7,259 nt of DNA from Parcubacteria group bacterium CG2_30_45_37 (GCA_001873515.1 MNZH01000006.1:1-7259); one strand, 5' to 3'; counted from the stretch's first letter, positions 1 through 6,240 are shown. Made by a program: numbers and translations. The notes: generated by a model from the sequence alone, not told the origin.

Positions 1-692
1 ATTATTATTTAAATAAACAAAATGAAAAATTATTAATTTTTAATAATTTTAATATTAAGATAAATAAAGGCGCCGTTTCTGCTATGGTGGGGCCGTCCGG
101 ATGCGGTAAAACTACATTAGTAAATATAATAGCTGGATACATAAAACCAATAATGGGCGAGGTTTTGGTAAATAATAAGATAATTAATTGCCCAGGGGAG
201 GACAGAATTGTAATAAATCAAGAAGATGATTTGTTCGGCTGGATGACTGTATATGAAAATATGAAATTAGTGGTTAAGGGCGACGAAATCATAGAGAAGT
301 TTTTAAATTTAACAAATCTATTGAAATTTAAAAATTTGTATCCGAGTGAGCTTTCTGGAGGCATGAAGAAACGACTTTCATTTGCCAGAGCTTTAGCCGT
401 CGATCCCGAATTTATAATAATGGATGAGCCATTCGGCTCTTTGGATTATCGAATTAAGCAAAAGCTTCACGAAGAATTATTAAATATTGTTAAAGCTTCA
501 AATAAGACCGTTCTTTTGGTAACGCACGACATTGAAGAGGCGATTTTTCTATCAGAACGCATTATAATATTAAGCAAAGAACTGGCAGAAATTAGACAAG
601 AGATAATAGTGCCTTTTGATTATCCCAGAAAAATTGAGCTTAAAGATTCAATAGATTTTTTAAATTTAAAAAGAAAAATAAAATTAGTTTGA
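1..692 (+). CDS. ABC transporter ATP-binding protein, nitrate/sulfonate/taurine type (5' end missing)
   Basis: This is the ATPase subunit of an ABC transporter. It would hydrolyse ATP at the inner face of the membrane to drive a permease that is not in the window. The frame is open from base 3, so the gene starts before the window; the ATG at 84 lies inside the domain, just before the Walker A loop. Counting from that ATG, visible motifs are Walker A GPSGCGKTT (3-11), Q-loop Gln46, signature LSGGM (90-94), Walker B IIMDEP (111-116), D-loop SLD (119-121) and switch His148. The DDLFGWMTV stretch after the Q-loop and DEPFGSLD resemble SsuB/TauB/NrtD-type importers, but the substrate cannot be told. 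The gene is much more AT-rich than the minus-strand genes: 60-base blocks counted by hand give about 28-37% GC here against 50-63% in the SDR and ftsI genes. This hints at a separate origin. Confidence 0.93.
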   Translation, partial: YYLNKQNEKLLIFNNFNIKINKGAVSAMVGPSGCGKTTLVNIIAGYIKPIMGEVLVNNKIINCPGEDRIVINQEDDLFGWMTVYENMKLVVKGDEIIEKFLNLTNLLKFKNLYPSELSGGMKKRLSFARALAVDPEFIIMDEPFGSLDYRIKQKLHEELLNIVKASNKTVLLVTHDIEEAIFLSERIIILSKELAEIRQEIIVPFDYPRKIELKDSIDFLNLKRKIKLV

Positions 693-746
693 TAAGTAAA
701 AATAACCCCAAAAAAAAATAAATAAAGAAAAGAATTTGCCGCCAAA

Positions 747-884
747 CCGCACGAACGTGCGGAGCGGGCGTTCGCCCGCGGAAAAACTTGAAATCGCCTA
801 AAGTCGGGCTTTGCCCGCAAAGAAATTATTGCTTTTAAAAGCGGGGGCAGCCTGTCCGCCTCGAGCGGAGGCGCTTTTAAAAGC
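747..884. repeat. Cluster of GC-rich palindromes in the gene-free stretch 693-1009
   Basis: The 317-base gap between the ABC gene and the SDR gene holds no convincing gene. It carries perfect palindromes in series: CCGCAC-GAAC-GTGCGG (747-762), GCGGGCG-TT-CGCCCGC (764-779), CGGGC-TTT-GCCCG (805-817), and a 13-base inverted repeat GCTTTTAAAAGCG (831-843) with its complement at 872-884. The last pair encloses a further small hairpin, TCCGC-CTCGA-GCGGA. The high GC contrasts sharply with the AT-rich ABC gene next to it. The cluster looks like REP-type intergenic repeats or a mobile-element remnant, but copy number in the genome cannot be seen from here. Confidence 0.6.
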
Positions 885-951
885 TAATCTAAAACCTTAA
901 ACCTTTTTTTAAATTCTGTCCGAACCTTAATATAAAATCTGTACAAACAAG

Positions 952-977
952 AAAACAGCCCGTTAGGCTGTTTTTTT
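952..977. terminator. Bidirectional intrinsic terminator
   Basis: AAAACAGCC (952-960), loop CGTTA, and GGCTGTTTT (966-974) form a perfect 9-base-pair stem. On the plus strand it runs into seven T (971-977). On the minus strand it is followed by TTTTCTTGTTT. It lies 33 bases past the stop codon of the SDR gene, so it most likely ends that transcript. It would also stop rightward transcription coming from the ABC gene. Confidence 0.82.
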
Positions 978-1009
978 GTTCCGCCGGCTGGCGGATTGCT
1001 TTATTGTGT

Positions 1010-1759
1010 TTATTTCACCGTCCAGCCACCATCCACCACCAAAACTTGACCGGTGACAAAATCCGATTCGTCCGAGGCTAAATAGACGGCCGACAGGGCG
1101 ATGTCCTCCGGCTCGCCCAGCCGCGGATAAGGCGTAGAGGCGGTGAAGCTCTGAACCGTGGCCGGGTCGTTAAGCATATCTTTGGTCATAGCGGTCTTAA
1201 TTATACCCGGCGCGATGCAGTTGACGTTGATTTTCTTGGGCGCGTATTCCAAAGCCATTTCCCGCGTCAAGGCGATGATGCCGCCCTTGGAAGCGCAATA
1301 TGGGCCAATTTGGTCAAAACCGACCAAACCGGCGATAGAAGTCGTATTAACGATTTTGCCCTTGCCTTGTTTAAGCATCTGCGGCAGAACCGCTTTAGAG
1401 CACAAAAATACGCCTTTCAAATTTACATCAATGACTTGGTCCCAATCTGCTTCCGCGGTTTCATGCAAAGCTCCCATTTTAACAATGCCGGCGTTATTAA
1501 ATAAAATATCTATGCGCCCATATTCAGCCAAACATCGCTTCGCCAGCTTCTCCGCGTCGGCTGATTTACTGACATCAACTTTCACAAACCCGGCCTCACC
1601 GCCCTGCTTCTTAACAAGTGCCACGGTTTCCCGGCCGGTTTCTTCTCCCCAATCAGCCACCAAAACTTTAGCGCCTTCGCGGGCAAAAGCCAGAGCCGCG
1701 GCTCGGCCAATACCGGCCCCGGCGCCGGTAATAATTGCTACTTTATTTTCTAGTCTCAT
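1010..1759 (-). CDS. SDR-family NAD(P)-dependent oxidoreductase
   Basis: A complete 249-residue classical short-chain dehydrogenase/reductase, a soluble Rossmann-fold enzyme that interconverts an alcohol and a carbonyl using a nicotinamide cofactor. Visible motifs are the cofactor loop TGAGAGIG (11-18), Asp62-Val63, NNAG (88-91), the catalytic tetrad Asn113, Ser141, Tyr154 and Lys158 (YCASK), and PG at 184-185. Asp36 at the end of the second beta strand favours NAD(H) over NADP(H). Length and the C-terminal VTGQVLVVDGGW are typical of the FabG-like/glucose dehydrogenase-like group, but the substrate cannot be assigned. It lies downstream of ftsI on the same strand, separated by an inverted-repeat element, and ends at a terminator, so it is probably a separate unit. 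The ATG start fits the fold; no Shine-Dalgarno sequence precedes it, only AT-rich DNA. Confidence 0.95.
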   Translation of the reverse strand: MRLENKVAIITGAGAGIGRAAALAFAREGAKVLVADWGEETGRETVALVKKQGGEAGFVKVDVSKSADAEKLAKRCLAEYGRIDILFNNAGIVKMGALHETAEADWDQVIDVNLKGVFLCSKAVLPQMLKQGKGKIVNTTSIAGLVGFDQIGPYCASKGGIIALTREMALEYAPKKINVNCIAPGIIKTAMTKDMLNDPATVQSFTASTPYPRLGEPEDIALSAVYLASDESDFVTGQVLVVDGGWTVK

Positions 1760-1790
1760 AAATTTAATAATTAAAAATTAATTATCGCAC

Positions 1791-1917
1791 TGTCATTGCG
1801 AGGAGCGATAGCGACGAAGCAATCTAACGTATAAGAACATACATCAATAGTTGCTATTTTTATTTATATTATTTATCCGTGAGATTGCTTCGCTCCTTGC
1901 AGTCGCTCGCAATGACA
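1791..1917. repeat. REP/MITE-like inverted repeat with TGTCATTGCGAG ends
   Basis: The left arm (1791-1825) and right arm (1882-1917) form an imperfect inverted repeat. Both begin from the outside with the same 12 bases, TGTCATTGCGAG, and end inside with GAAGCAATCT; the middle of each arm differs. The arms enclose 56 AT-rich bases with no gene. I recall this end sequence from intergenic repeats in many unrelated bacterial genomes, which cannot be verified here. It fills nearly the whole gap between the ftsI stop and the SDR start and may act as a transcriptional boundary. Confidence 0.75.
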
Positions 1918-1921
1918 TTTA

Positions 1922-4006
1922 TTATTTATTATTCTCTGCCGTAGTCCTCTCCTTGGGCACCTGCCAATAGTTTAACATATATTCAGCCAATTCGCCAAAC
2001 AGCGGCGCGGCCGAGCTTTCCGCCCACTCCACGTCGCGCGGCCGGTCAATTCGCACCAGCATGACAAATTTCGGGTTGCTAACCGGCGCGAAACCGGCGA
2101 AGGAACCGATATGGGAGTTGGCCTTATAGCCGCCGCCCTTTTTCGGCACCTGGGCCGTGCCGGTCTTGCCGGCCACATAGTAGCCGGCCACGCCGGCTTT
2201 TTTGCCGTGGCCGTTTTCCACCACGTCAACCAGCATGCCGTCAATAATCGTGGCGGCTTTTTCGGAAATCGCCCGCCCGACCAGCGTGGGCGCGGCGGTA
2301 ATTCTTGAACCATCAGGCTTAACAATTTCCTTAACCAGGTAAGGCTTCATTTGCCAGCCGTTGTTGGCCAGCGCTTGGAAAGCGCTAATCATCTGCAGGG
2401 GCGTCACCGCGATACCTTGGCCGAAAGCGGCCGTGGCCGCGTAGATTTCGCCCACCGGTTTTTTTAGAAAACTCTTAATGTTACCCTTGCTTTCGCCGGC
2501 CAGCTCGATGCCGGTTTTCTCGCCAAAACCGAAATTTTTTAGGTAATCGGCGAAAATATCCGGGCCGATCTGCCTCATGGCGAAAATCGCGCCCGTATTC
2601 AATGATTTATTTAAAACATCTCTCATGTTTTGCGTCCCGTTGGCCTTGCGGTCCGAATTTTCAATGGTGTATTTATTCAGTTTCACCTGACCGGTATCCT
2701 CATAAGTGGTTTGCGGCGTGACTTTGCCCTGGTCAAGCGCCATGGCCATGGTAATGGCTTTAAAAATTGAACCCGGCTCGTATTGGGAAAAAATCGCCGG
2801 ATTGGTGTAAGCTCTGATGTCAGCAACTGTTTGATAATTATTGCCGTCATAATCCGGGCTCCCGCACATGGCTAAAATCGCGCCGGTGGTCGGCTCCATG
2901 ATAATAACCGAGCCGCCGTCCGCCCCGTGTTTTAAAACCGCCTGATTCAATTTCTGGCAGGCCAGATACTGAATCGAGCGGTTAATAGTCAAAATTAAAT
3001 CATCGCCGTCTTCGGCTTTTTGGTATTCGCGAGCATTGATGATAATAGCGTCGCCTTTGGCGTCGCGTTCAACTTTGATTGAACCGGGCCGGCCGGCCAG
3101 CTCCTGATTAAAAAATTCTTCCAGCCCATACCTGCCCGTCAGCTCATCGCCATCATAGCCTAAAAAACCGATCAGATTGGCGCCGATATTGGCCTCCGGA
3201 TAAAAACGATAAGCGCTTAAGCTAAAACCCAGGCCGCTAACGGCCAGTTCAATCCTGGCGCCGTGATTAATAATGAATAAGCCGTTGGCCTCTATTTCCA
3301 AATCATCAATTTTAATCTCCCCGCCCGGCCGAGCCACCGCCAAATAAAGCTTTTTTAAATCCGCCTCTTCAACTTTCTGCCTTAACGGCTCGTAGACGTC
3401 GCCGGGTTTTTTTAATTTTTTTAAATAAGCCTCGGCAATGGTTTTCTGCCTTAACTCTATTTCCGCTTGACGCCGGGCGGCTCTGATTTCCCGCCACTTA
3501 GCGTCGGCTTTTAATTTTTTAAAATTAGCTTTAATTTCCTCGGCTTTAACCTTAAACTCCGGTCCGGCCAACGCGCCCAGTGCTTTAATTTGTAGATTGA
3601 CATTATTGGCATCTTCTTCAGCCAAAAAGTCATCCACCTTTTTTTCGGTCTTGGCCCGGTCAAAAATTTTATAAAGTTCCTGGCTAATTATTTCCGGCTC
3701 TTTGACGTTTTTCGGCACGGCGTAAAGCAAGACGAAATTTTTATTGGTGGCCAAGGGATAGAGCTGGCCGGAATCGCCGGCCGTATCATTTTGGATAAAA
3801 ATCCGGCCGCGCCGAGGCAATAGTTCGCTATAGACTTGATGCTGGCCAACGGCCAAATCATAATAATATTGCTGATTGATAACCTGCAGATAAAATAATT
3901 TATAGACAACGGCGCCGGCCAATAAAAAAATAATCGCGATTATCAAATTAATGCGACTATTGTTAATCTGGTCATTATGGTTTCGCCCCTGTTTCCAAAA
4001 CGACAT
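1922..4006 (-). CDS. ftsI: Septal peptidoglycan transpeptidase FtsI (PBP3, class B penicillin-binding protein)
   Basis: A membrane-anchored transpeptidase that cross-links peptidoglycan at the division septum. A short cytoplasmic N-terminus is followed by one membrane segment (about 19-42) and an extracytoplasmic part starting with the dimerisation-domain motif RRGRIF (65-70). The transpeptidase domain runs from about 335 to 680 with all three active-site motifs: SxxK as Ser413-Ile-Phe-Lys416 (in PGSIFK), SxN as Ser468-Leu-Asn470, and KTG as Lys614-Thr-Gly616. No PASTA domain is present. At 694 residues it is about 100 longer than common FtsI proteins. The extra length is a Lys/Glu/Ala-rich, probably helical stretch at about 105-225. 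It starts 9 bases after the ftsL stop, consistent with one operon. Position after rsmH and ftsL supports FtsI rather than the elongation enzyme PBP2/MrdA. Confidence 0.93.
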   Translation of the reverse strand: MSFWKQGRNHNDQINNSRINLIIAIIFLLAGAVVYKLFYLQVINQQYYYDLAVGQHQVYSELLPRRGRIFIQNDTAGDSGQLYPLATNKNFVLLYAVPKNVKEPEIISQELYKIFDRAKTEKKVDDFLAEEDANNVNLQIKALGALAGPEFKVKAEEIKANFKKLKADAKWREIRAARRQAEIELRQKTIAEAYLKKLKKPGDVYEPLRQKVEEADLKKLYLAVARPGGEIKIDDLEIEANGLFIINHGARIELAVSGLGFSLSAYRFYPEANIGANLIGFLGYDGDELTGRYGLEEFFNQELAGRPGSIKVERDAKGDAIIINAREYQKAEDGDDLILTINRSIQYLACQKLNQAVLKHGADGGSVIIMEPTTGAILAMCGSPDYDGNNYQTVADIRAYTNPAIFSQYEPGSIFKAITMAMALDQGKVTPQTTYEDTGQVKLNKYTIENSDRKANGTQNMRDVLNKSLNTGAIFAMRQIGPDIFADYLKNFGFGEKTGIELAGESKGNIKSFLKKPVGEIYAATAAFGQGIAVTPLQMISAFQALANNGWQMKPYLVKEIVKPDGSRITAAPTLVGRAISEKAATIIDGMLVDVVENGHGKKAGVAGYYVAGKTGTAQVPKKGGGYKANSHIGSFAGFAPVSNPKFVMLVRIDRPRDVEWAESSAAPLFGELAEYMLNYWQVPKERTTAENNK

Positions 4007-4015
4007 AATAAATCA

Positions 4016-4324
4016 TTATTTTACGGCCACGGCTTCGGCGGCGGCAATATAAGCGACGTTGCCCGCGGCCACCATTTTTAAACTCTTCACCTTCTCCCTG
4101 ACGACGCCGTAAGAGCTCAAAGCCATGGCGCGAAGTTCCAATTTATTATTTTCATCGGCCAATTTATCGCACCGCGATTTTAATTCGTTTAAAGCAAAGC
4201 CCTTAATCGCCAAATCATTGGCGCCGGCGATATATAAAATTCCCAGAGCGATGATTAAAAAACCCAAAATTCTGTTAAAAATTTTTAAATCGAACCTTTT
4301 GTTTTTGCTGTTTGTTTTTTGCAT
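4016..4324 (-). CDS. ftsL: FtsL-like cell division protein
   Basis: A 102-residue bitopic membrane protein of the FtsL/DivIC type, which scaffolds the divisome and helps activate the septal synthase containing FtsI. The layout is a basic cytoplasmic N-terminus (1-17), one membrane segment (about 18-36), then a short extracytoplasmic coiled coil with regularly spaced Leu and Asn/Glu/Lys (about 43-80, LNELKSRCDKLADENNKLEL), followed by VREKVKSLKMV, like the end of FtsL-type coils. The Ala/Val-rich tail (88-102) is unassigned. FtsL sequences are poorly conserved, so the call rests on architecture and on its place between rsmH and ftsI. It starts 17 bases after the rsmH stop. The start lacks a Shine-Dalgarno sequence; TAAAAACAAAA (4326-4336) lies one base upstream of the ATG. 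Confidence 0.82.
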   Translation of the reverse strand: MQKTNSKNKRFDLKIFNRILGFLIIALGILYIAGANDLAIKGFALNELKSRCDKLADENNKLELRAMALSSYGVVREKVKSLKMVAAGNVAYIAAAEAVAVK

Positions 4325-4341
4325 ATTTTGTTTTTACCCGG

Positions 4342-5304
4342 TTAAATGCGCTCCGCCACCCGCAATTTGGCGCTTCTGGCCCGGGGATTGGCTAAGACCT
4401 CCTCCTCGGCCGGCCTTAAAACTCCGCTGGTGATTATTTTCAGCCGCGCCTTATGCCCGCAGCGGCAAAGCGGCAGAGCCGGCGGACACAGGCAATCTTT
4501 AGCTTCTTCTCTAAAATATCGCTTAACGATTCTGTCTTCCAAGCTATGGTAGGATACCGCCGCGATTTTTCCGCCCGGTTTTAAAGCGCTCACCGCCGGC
4601 GGCAGGGCTTCACGCAGATTTTCCAACTCGTCGTTCACGGCAAGGCGCAGGGCCTGAAAAACTTTGGTGGCCGGATGAATTTTGCCTCTCTGAAATCTGG
4701 CCGGGATGGCGGCGCTGATTATTTTTACCAGTTGCCCGGTGGTGGTTATTTTTTCAATTTGTCTTTGCCGCGCGATGGCCCGGGCGATTTTACTGGCGAA
4801 TCTTTCCTCGCCGTAATCTTTAAAAATTTTAGCCAAAGCTGGTTCCTCTAAATCATTTACGATTTTTTCGGCGGTCAGCCTAACGCCGGAGCCGAAGTTC
4901 ATGCCTAACGGCGCGTCCAAGTTAAAAGAAAATCCTCTAAGCCGGTCTTGCAATTGAGCTGATGATAAGCCAAGGTCAAAAACGACGCCGTCAAATAAGG
5001 CAGGCGGCGGAAAATTTTCTTTAATGATTTTTTGTAAATTTTTAAAATTTTCATGGGCTAAGATTATATTTTTGTTTTTGATTTCGTTTTTAAATTTCCT
5101 GCCGGCATTGGCCAGGGCCAGCTCGTCTAAGTCAAGCGCCAGCACAACTCCATCCGGCAAAACTCTTTTCGCGATTGCTCCGGCGTAACCGCCGCCGCCC
5201 AAAGTTGAGTCAATGAACTTTTGCCCGGGCTTGGGGTCAAGCAATTCAATAACCTCCTTAAGCATGACTGGCGTATGTTTATATTCCATATTTAGTTCGG
5301 TCAC
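4342..5304 (-). CDS. rsmH: 16S rRNA (cytosine1402-N4)-methyltransferase RsmH (MraW)
   Basis: A soluble SAM-dependent enzyme that N4-methylates C1402 in the decoding centre of 16S rRNA, normally encoded just after mraZ. Family signatures are HTPVMLKEV (10-18), SAM loop DSTLGGGGYAGAI (32-44), DLD (58-60), FDLGLSSAQL (109-118), IHPATKVFQALRLAVNDEL (209-227), SYHSLEDRIVK (251-261), a Cys cluster (C271, C273, C280, C282) and the end motif NPRARSAKLR (306-315). The usual PLDMRM motif is altered here to PLGMNF (132-137). Two starts are possible: GTG at 5304, which overlaps the stop of the upstream small ORF by four bases (GTGA), and ATG at 5289, which gives the more usual N-terminus MEYKHTPVML. The overlap makes the GTG attractive for coupled translation. 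Neither has a Shine-Dalgarno sequence. Length (315-320) is normal. Confidence 0.96.
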   Translation of the reverse strand: MTELNMEYKHTPVMLKEVIELLDPKPGQKFIDSTLGGGGYAGAIAKRVLPDGVVLALDLDELALANAGRKFKNEIKNKNIILAHENFKNLQKIIKENFPPPALFDGVVFDLGLSSAQLQDRLRGFSFNLDAPLGMNFGSGVRLTAEKIVNDLEEPALAKIFKDYGEERFASKIARAIARQRQIEKITTTGQLVKIISAAIPARFQRGKIHPATKVFQALRLAVNDELENLREALPPAVSALKPGGKIAAVSYHSLEDRIVKRYFREEAKDCLCPPALPLCRCGHKARLKIITSGVLRPAEEEVLANPRARSAKLRVAERI

Positions 5305-5438
5305 AGCACCAGCGCCCGTTGCCGCTGCGCCAGCACTTCTCTTAAAACCCGGCTATCAACCAGCGGCGCCTTAATCACCCTCACTTTGATGTTAAAAAAA
5401 TTCTTTTTGCCTTTTGGCGAGAGATTTAATTTAATCAT
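5301..5438 (-). CDS. Small basic ORF between mraZ and rsmH, unknown function
   Basis: A 45-codon frame, starting MIKLNLSPKGKK and ending AQRQRALVL. I do not recognise it. It is rich in Lys/Arg (12 of 45) and has no membrane segment; the second half could form an amphipathic helix. Support for it being real: it fills most of the otherwise empty 171-base gap between mraZ and rsmH, it starts 37 bases after the mraZ stop, its TGA overlaps the GTG of rsmH as GTGA (typical of translational coupling), and its ATG is preceded by the same 11-mer TAAAAACAAAA (5441-5451) found before ftsL. Possible roles are a leader peptide coupling rsmH translation or a small operon protein. It could also be fortuitous; conservation in relatives would decide. 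Confidence 0.55.
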   Translation of the reverse strand: MIKLNLSPKGKKNFFNIKVRVIKAPLVDSRVLREVLAQRQRALVL

Positions 5439-5475
5439 AGTTTTGTTTTTATTTTAAATCTAAAATCGAAAATTT

Positions 5476-5907
5476 CTACACTCCCAGCTCGCCCAAGGCC
5501 TCGGCGATGTCGACGCTCTTTTTTTCCGTGCCTGATTTATATCTGTTCCAGGCCGCCTCATCCCAAATTTCCAAGCGGTCATAAAGACCGGCGATGATTA
5601 TTTTCTTTTTCAGGCCCGCGAACTTCCTTAAATATTCCGGCAGCATGATTCTGCCTTGATTATCAAAATCAACGTCCATGGCGCCGGCCAGCATCAGGCG
5701 CGCGAACGCGCGGGTATTGGCTTTGCTAATTGGCAGCTTGGCCAATTTGCCGGCCAAGTCTTGCCAGGATTTTTTGCTATACAAAAAAAGGCAGTTGTCC
5801 AGTCCTCTGGTAACTACTGCGCCCCCTTTAAGTCCGGCCCGAAATTTCGCCGGCACCGCCACTCTGCCCTTAGCGTCCAAGTTATGGTTGTATTCGCCGA
5901 TGAACAT
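5476..5907 (-). CDS. mraZ: Transcriptional regulator MraZ
   Basis: MraZ is a ring-forming DNA-binding protein of the SpoVT/AbrB superfamily that controls its own dcw operon. The 143-residue product shows the two tandem half-domains: GEYNHNLDAKGRVAVPAKFR (4-23) with the first DxxGR (Asp11-Arg15), and MDVDFDNQGRIMLPEYLR (77-94) with the second (Asp82-Arg86), followed by LKKKIIIAGLYDRLEIWDEAAW. Length is normal for the family. The frame is open further upstream to a GTG at 5925, but the ATG at 5907 gives the usual MFIGEY start and is chosen. The predicted promoter lies about 400 bases upstream, so the mRNA would have a very long leader. Three TGGTGAA repeats at that promoter are a candidate binding site for this protein. 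Confidence 0.96.
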   Translation of the reverse strand: MFIGEYNHNLDAKGRVAVPAKFRAGLKGGAVVTRGLDNCLFLYSKKSWQDLAGKLAKLPISKANTRAFARLMLAGAMDVDFDNQGRIMLPEYLRKFAGLKKKIIIAGLYDRLEIWDEAAWNRYKSGTEKKSVDIAEALGELGV

Positions 5908-5922
5908 TAAGTAATATTTAAA

Positions 5923-5942
5923 CACAGTGTAATGGCACTGTG
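5923..5942. repeat. Perfect 7-base inverted repeat just upstream of mraZ
   Basis: CACAGTG (5923-5929) and CACTGTG (5936-5942) are perfect complements with a 6-base spacer. The repeat ends 15 bases before the mraZ ATG. It could be an operator, or an RNA hairpin next to the ribosome entry site. It differs in sequence from the TGGTGAA repeats at the promoter. Confidence 0.5.
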
Positions 5943-5980
5943 ATATTTTATTAAATTTTTTGTTTTTGTTTTTGTTTTTT

Positions 5981-6040
5981 ACCCTGTGGAATAAACTGCT
6001 TTGCAGTTTAAAATTCTGAAAGAATTTTATTCCACAGGGT
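5981..6040. repeat. 60-base three-arm perfect palindrome (REP/MITE-like)
   Basis: The outer arms ACCCTGTGGAATAAA (5981-5995) and TTTATTCCACAGGGT (6026-6040) are perfect 15-base complements. Inside are two more perfect hairpins: AAACTGC-TTT-GCAGTTT (5993-6009) and AAAATTCT-GAA-AGAATTTT (6010-6028). The single strand would therefore fold into a cloverleaf-like three-way junction, sharing a few A/T bases between stems. On the minus strand it is followed by an A-rich tract, so it is not a terminator for mraZ-direction transcription. The compact shape suggests a REP-type element or a small non-autonomous mobile element inserted in the mraZ leader. Confidence 0.75.
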
Positions 6041-6045
6041 GAAAT

Positions 6046-6235
6046 TTAAGGCCCAAGAGAAGCCTGGCTAGCGACAAGCGTCTAGTCAGACCCCTTCTTT
6101 GCCTTAATTATTAAAAATCGTTCCGTTTGGGTAGAGGCACGGAACCGGCCCTTTTCCCCATGCTCCGGCTGATTGCCGGACAAATTCGCCGGCGCGATTA
6201 TCTTGGCCGGCTGGTCTCGCCTTGACGGGCGGACT
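6046..6235 (-). ncRNA. Candidate structured RNA in the mraZ leader (orientation uncertain)
   Basis: About 190 GC-rich bases hold at least five successive hairpins. In minus-strand order they are: a stem of GTC/CGCC with GGCG/GAC and one bulge (6214-6234); GCCGGC pairing with GCCGGC over a 12-base loop (about 6189-6212); TCCGGC-AATCA-GCCGGA (about 6165-6181); GTTCCGT with ACGGAAC (6120-6126 and 6139-6145); and a long interrupted stem closed by TTAAGGC/GCCTTAA (6046-6052 and 6101-6107), with inner helices AGAA/TTCT, GTCTG/CAGGC and CTAG/CTAG and loop CTTGT. The promoter at 6318-6346 would transcribe it leftward. Non-Watson-Crick pairs do not settle the strand: one G-U is gained in each direction. 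I do not recognise a known riboswitch, RNase P, SRP or tmRNA signature. A 68-codon minus frame (6082-6288) overlaps it and is probably fortuitous. Confidence 0.5.
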
Positions 6236-6240
6236 TTTTT
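6214..6240 (+). terminator. Possible plus-strand terminator
   Basis: Read on the plus strand, GTC-T-CGCC (6214-6221), loop TTGACG, and GGCGGAC (6228-6234) form a GC-rich stem with one bulge, followed at once by six or seven T and then further T-rich DNA to 6250. This has the form of an intrinsic terminator. No plus-strand gene precedes it, so it would have to end an RNA antisense to the mraZ leader. The T-tract could instead be chance. Confidence 0.35.

Noticed and set aside
84..86. ATG at 84 as the start of the ABC ATPase
   Set aside because: The frame is open to the window edge, and the upstream codons (LLIFNNFNIKINKGAVSA) read as the normal first strands of an ABC domain.
620..820. 66-codon minus-strand frame over the palindrome cluster
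   Set aside because: It overlaps the end of the ABC gene, runs through perfect palindromes and has no recognisable domain; it is probably repeat-derived.
896..945. Possible plus-strand -10 box (TATAAA) near 930
   Set aside because: There is no adequate -35 element and no gene follows on the plus strand before the terminator.
1158..1781. 207-codon plus-strand frame opposite the SDR gene
   Set aside because: The minus-strand SDR has every catalytic motif; this frame is its antisense shadow, low in recognisable features.
1972..2325. 117-codon frame within ftsI, Pro/Arg/Trp-rich
   Set aside because: It is an out-of-frame reading of the transpeptidase domain that contains the KTG motif in the correct frame.
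5908..5925. GTG at 5925 as the mraZ start
   Set aside because: It lies inside the inverted repeat and adds residues not typical of MraZ; MFIGEY at 5907 is the family start.
6046..6240. RNase P RNA, SRP RNA, tmRNA or a known riboswitch
   Set aside because: Conserved cores of these RNAs (for example the RNase P P4 strands or the SRP GGAAGGAAGCA-type loop) are not found on either strand.
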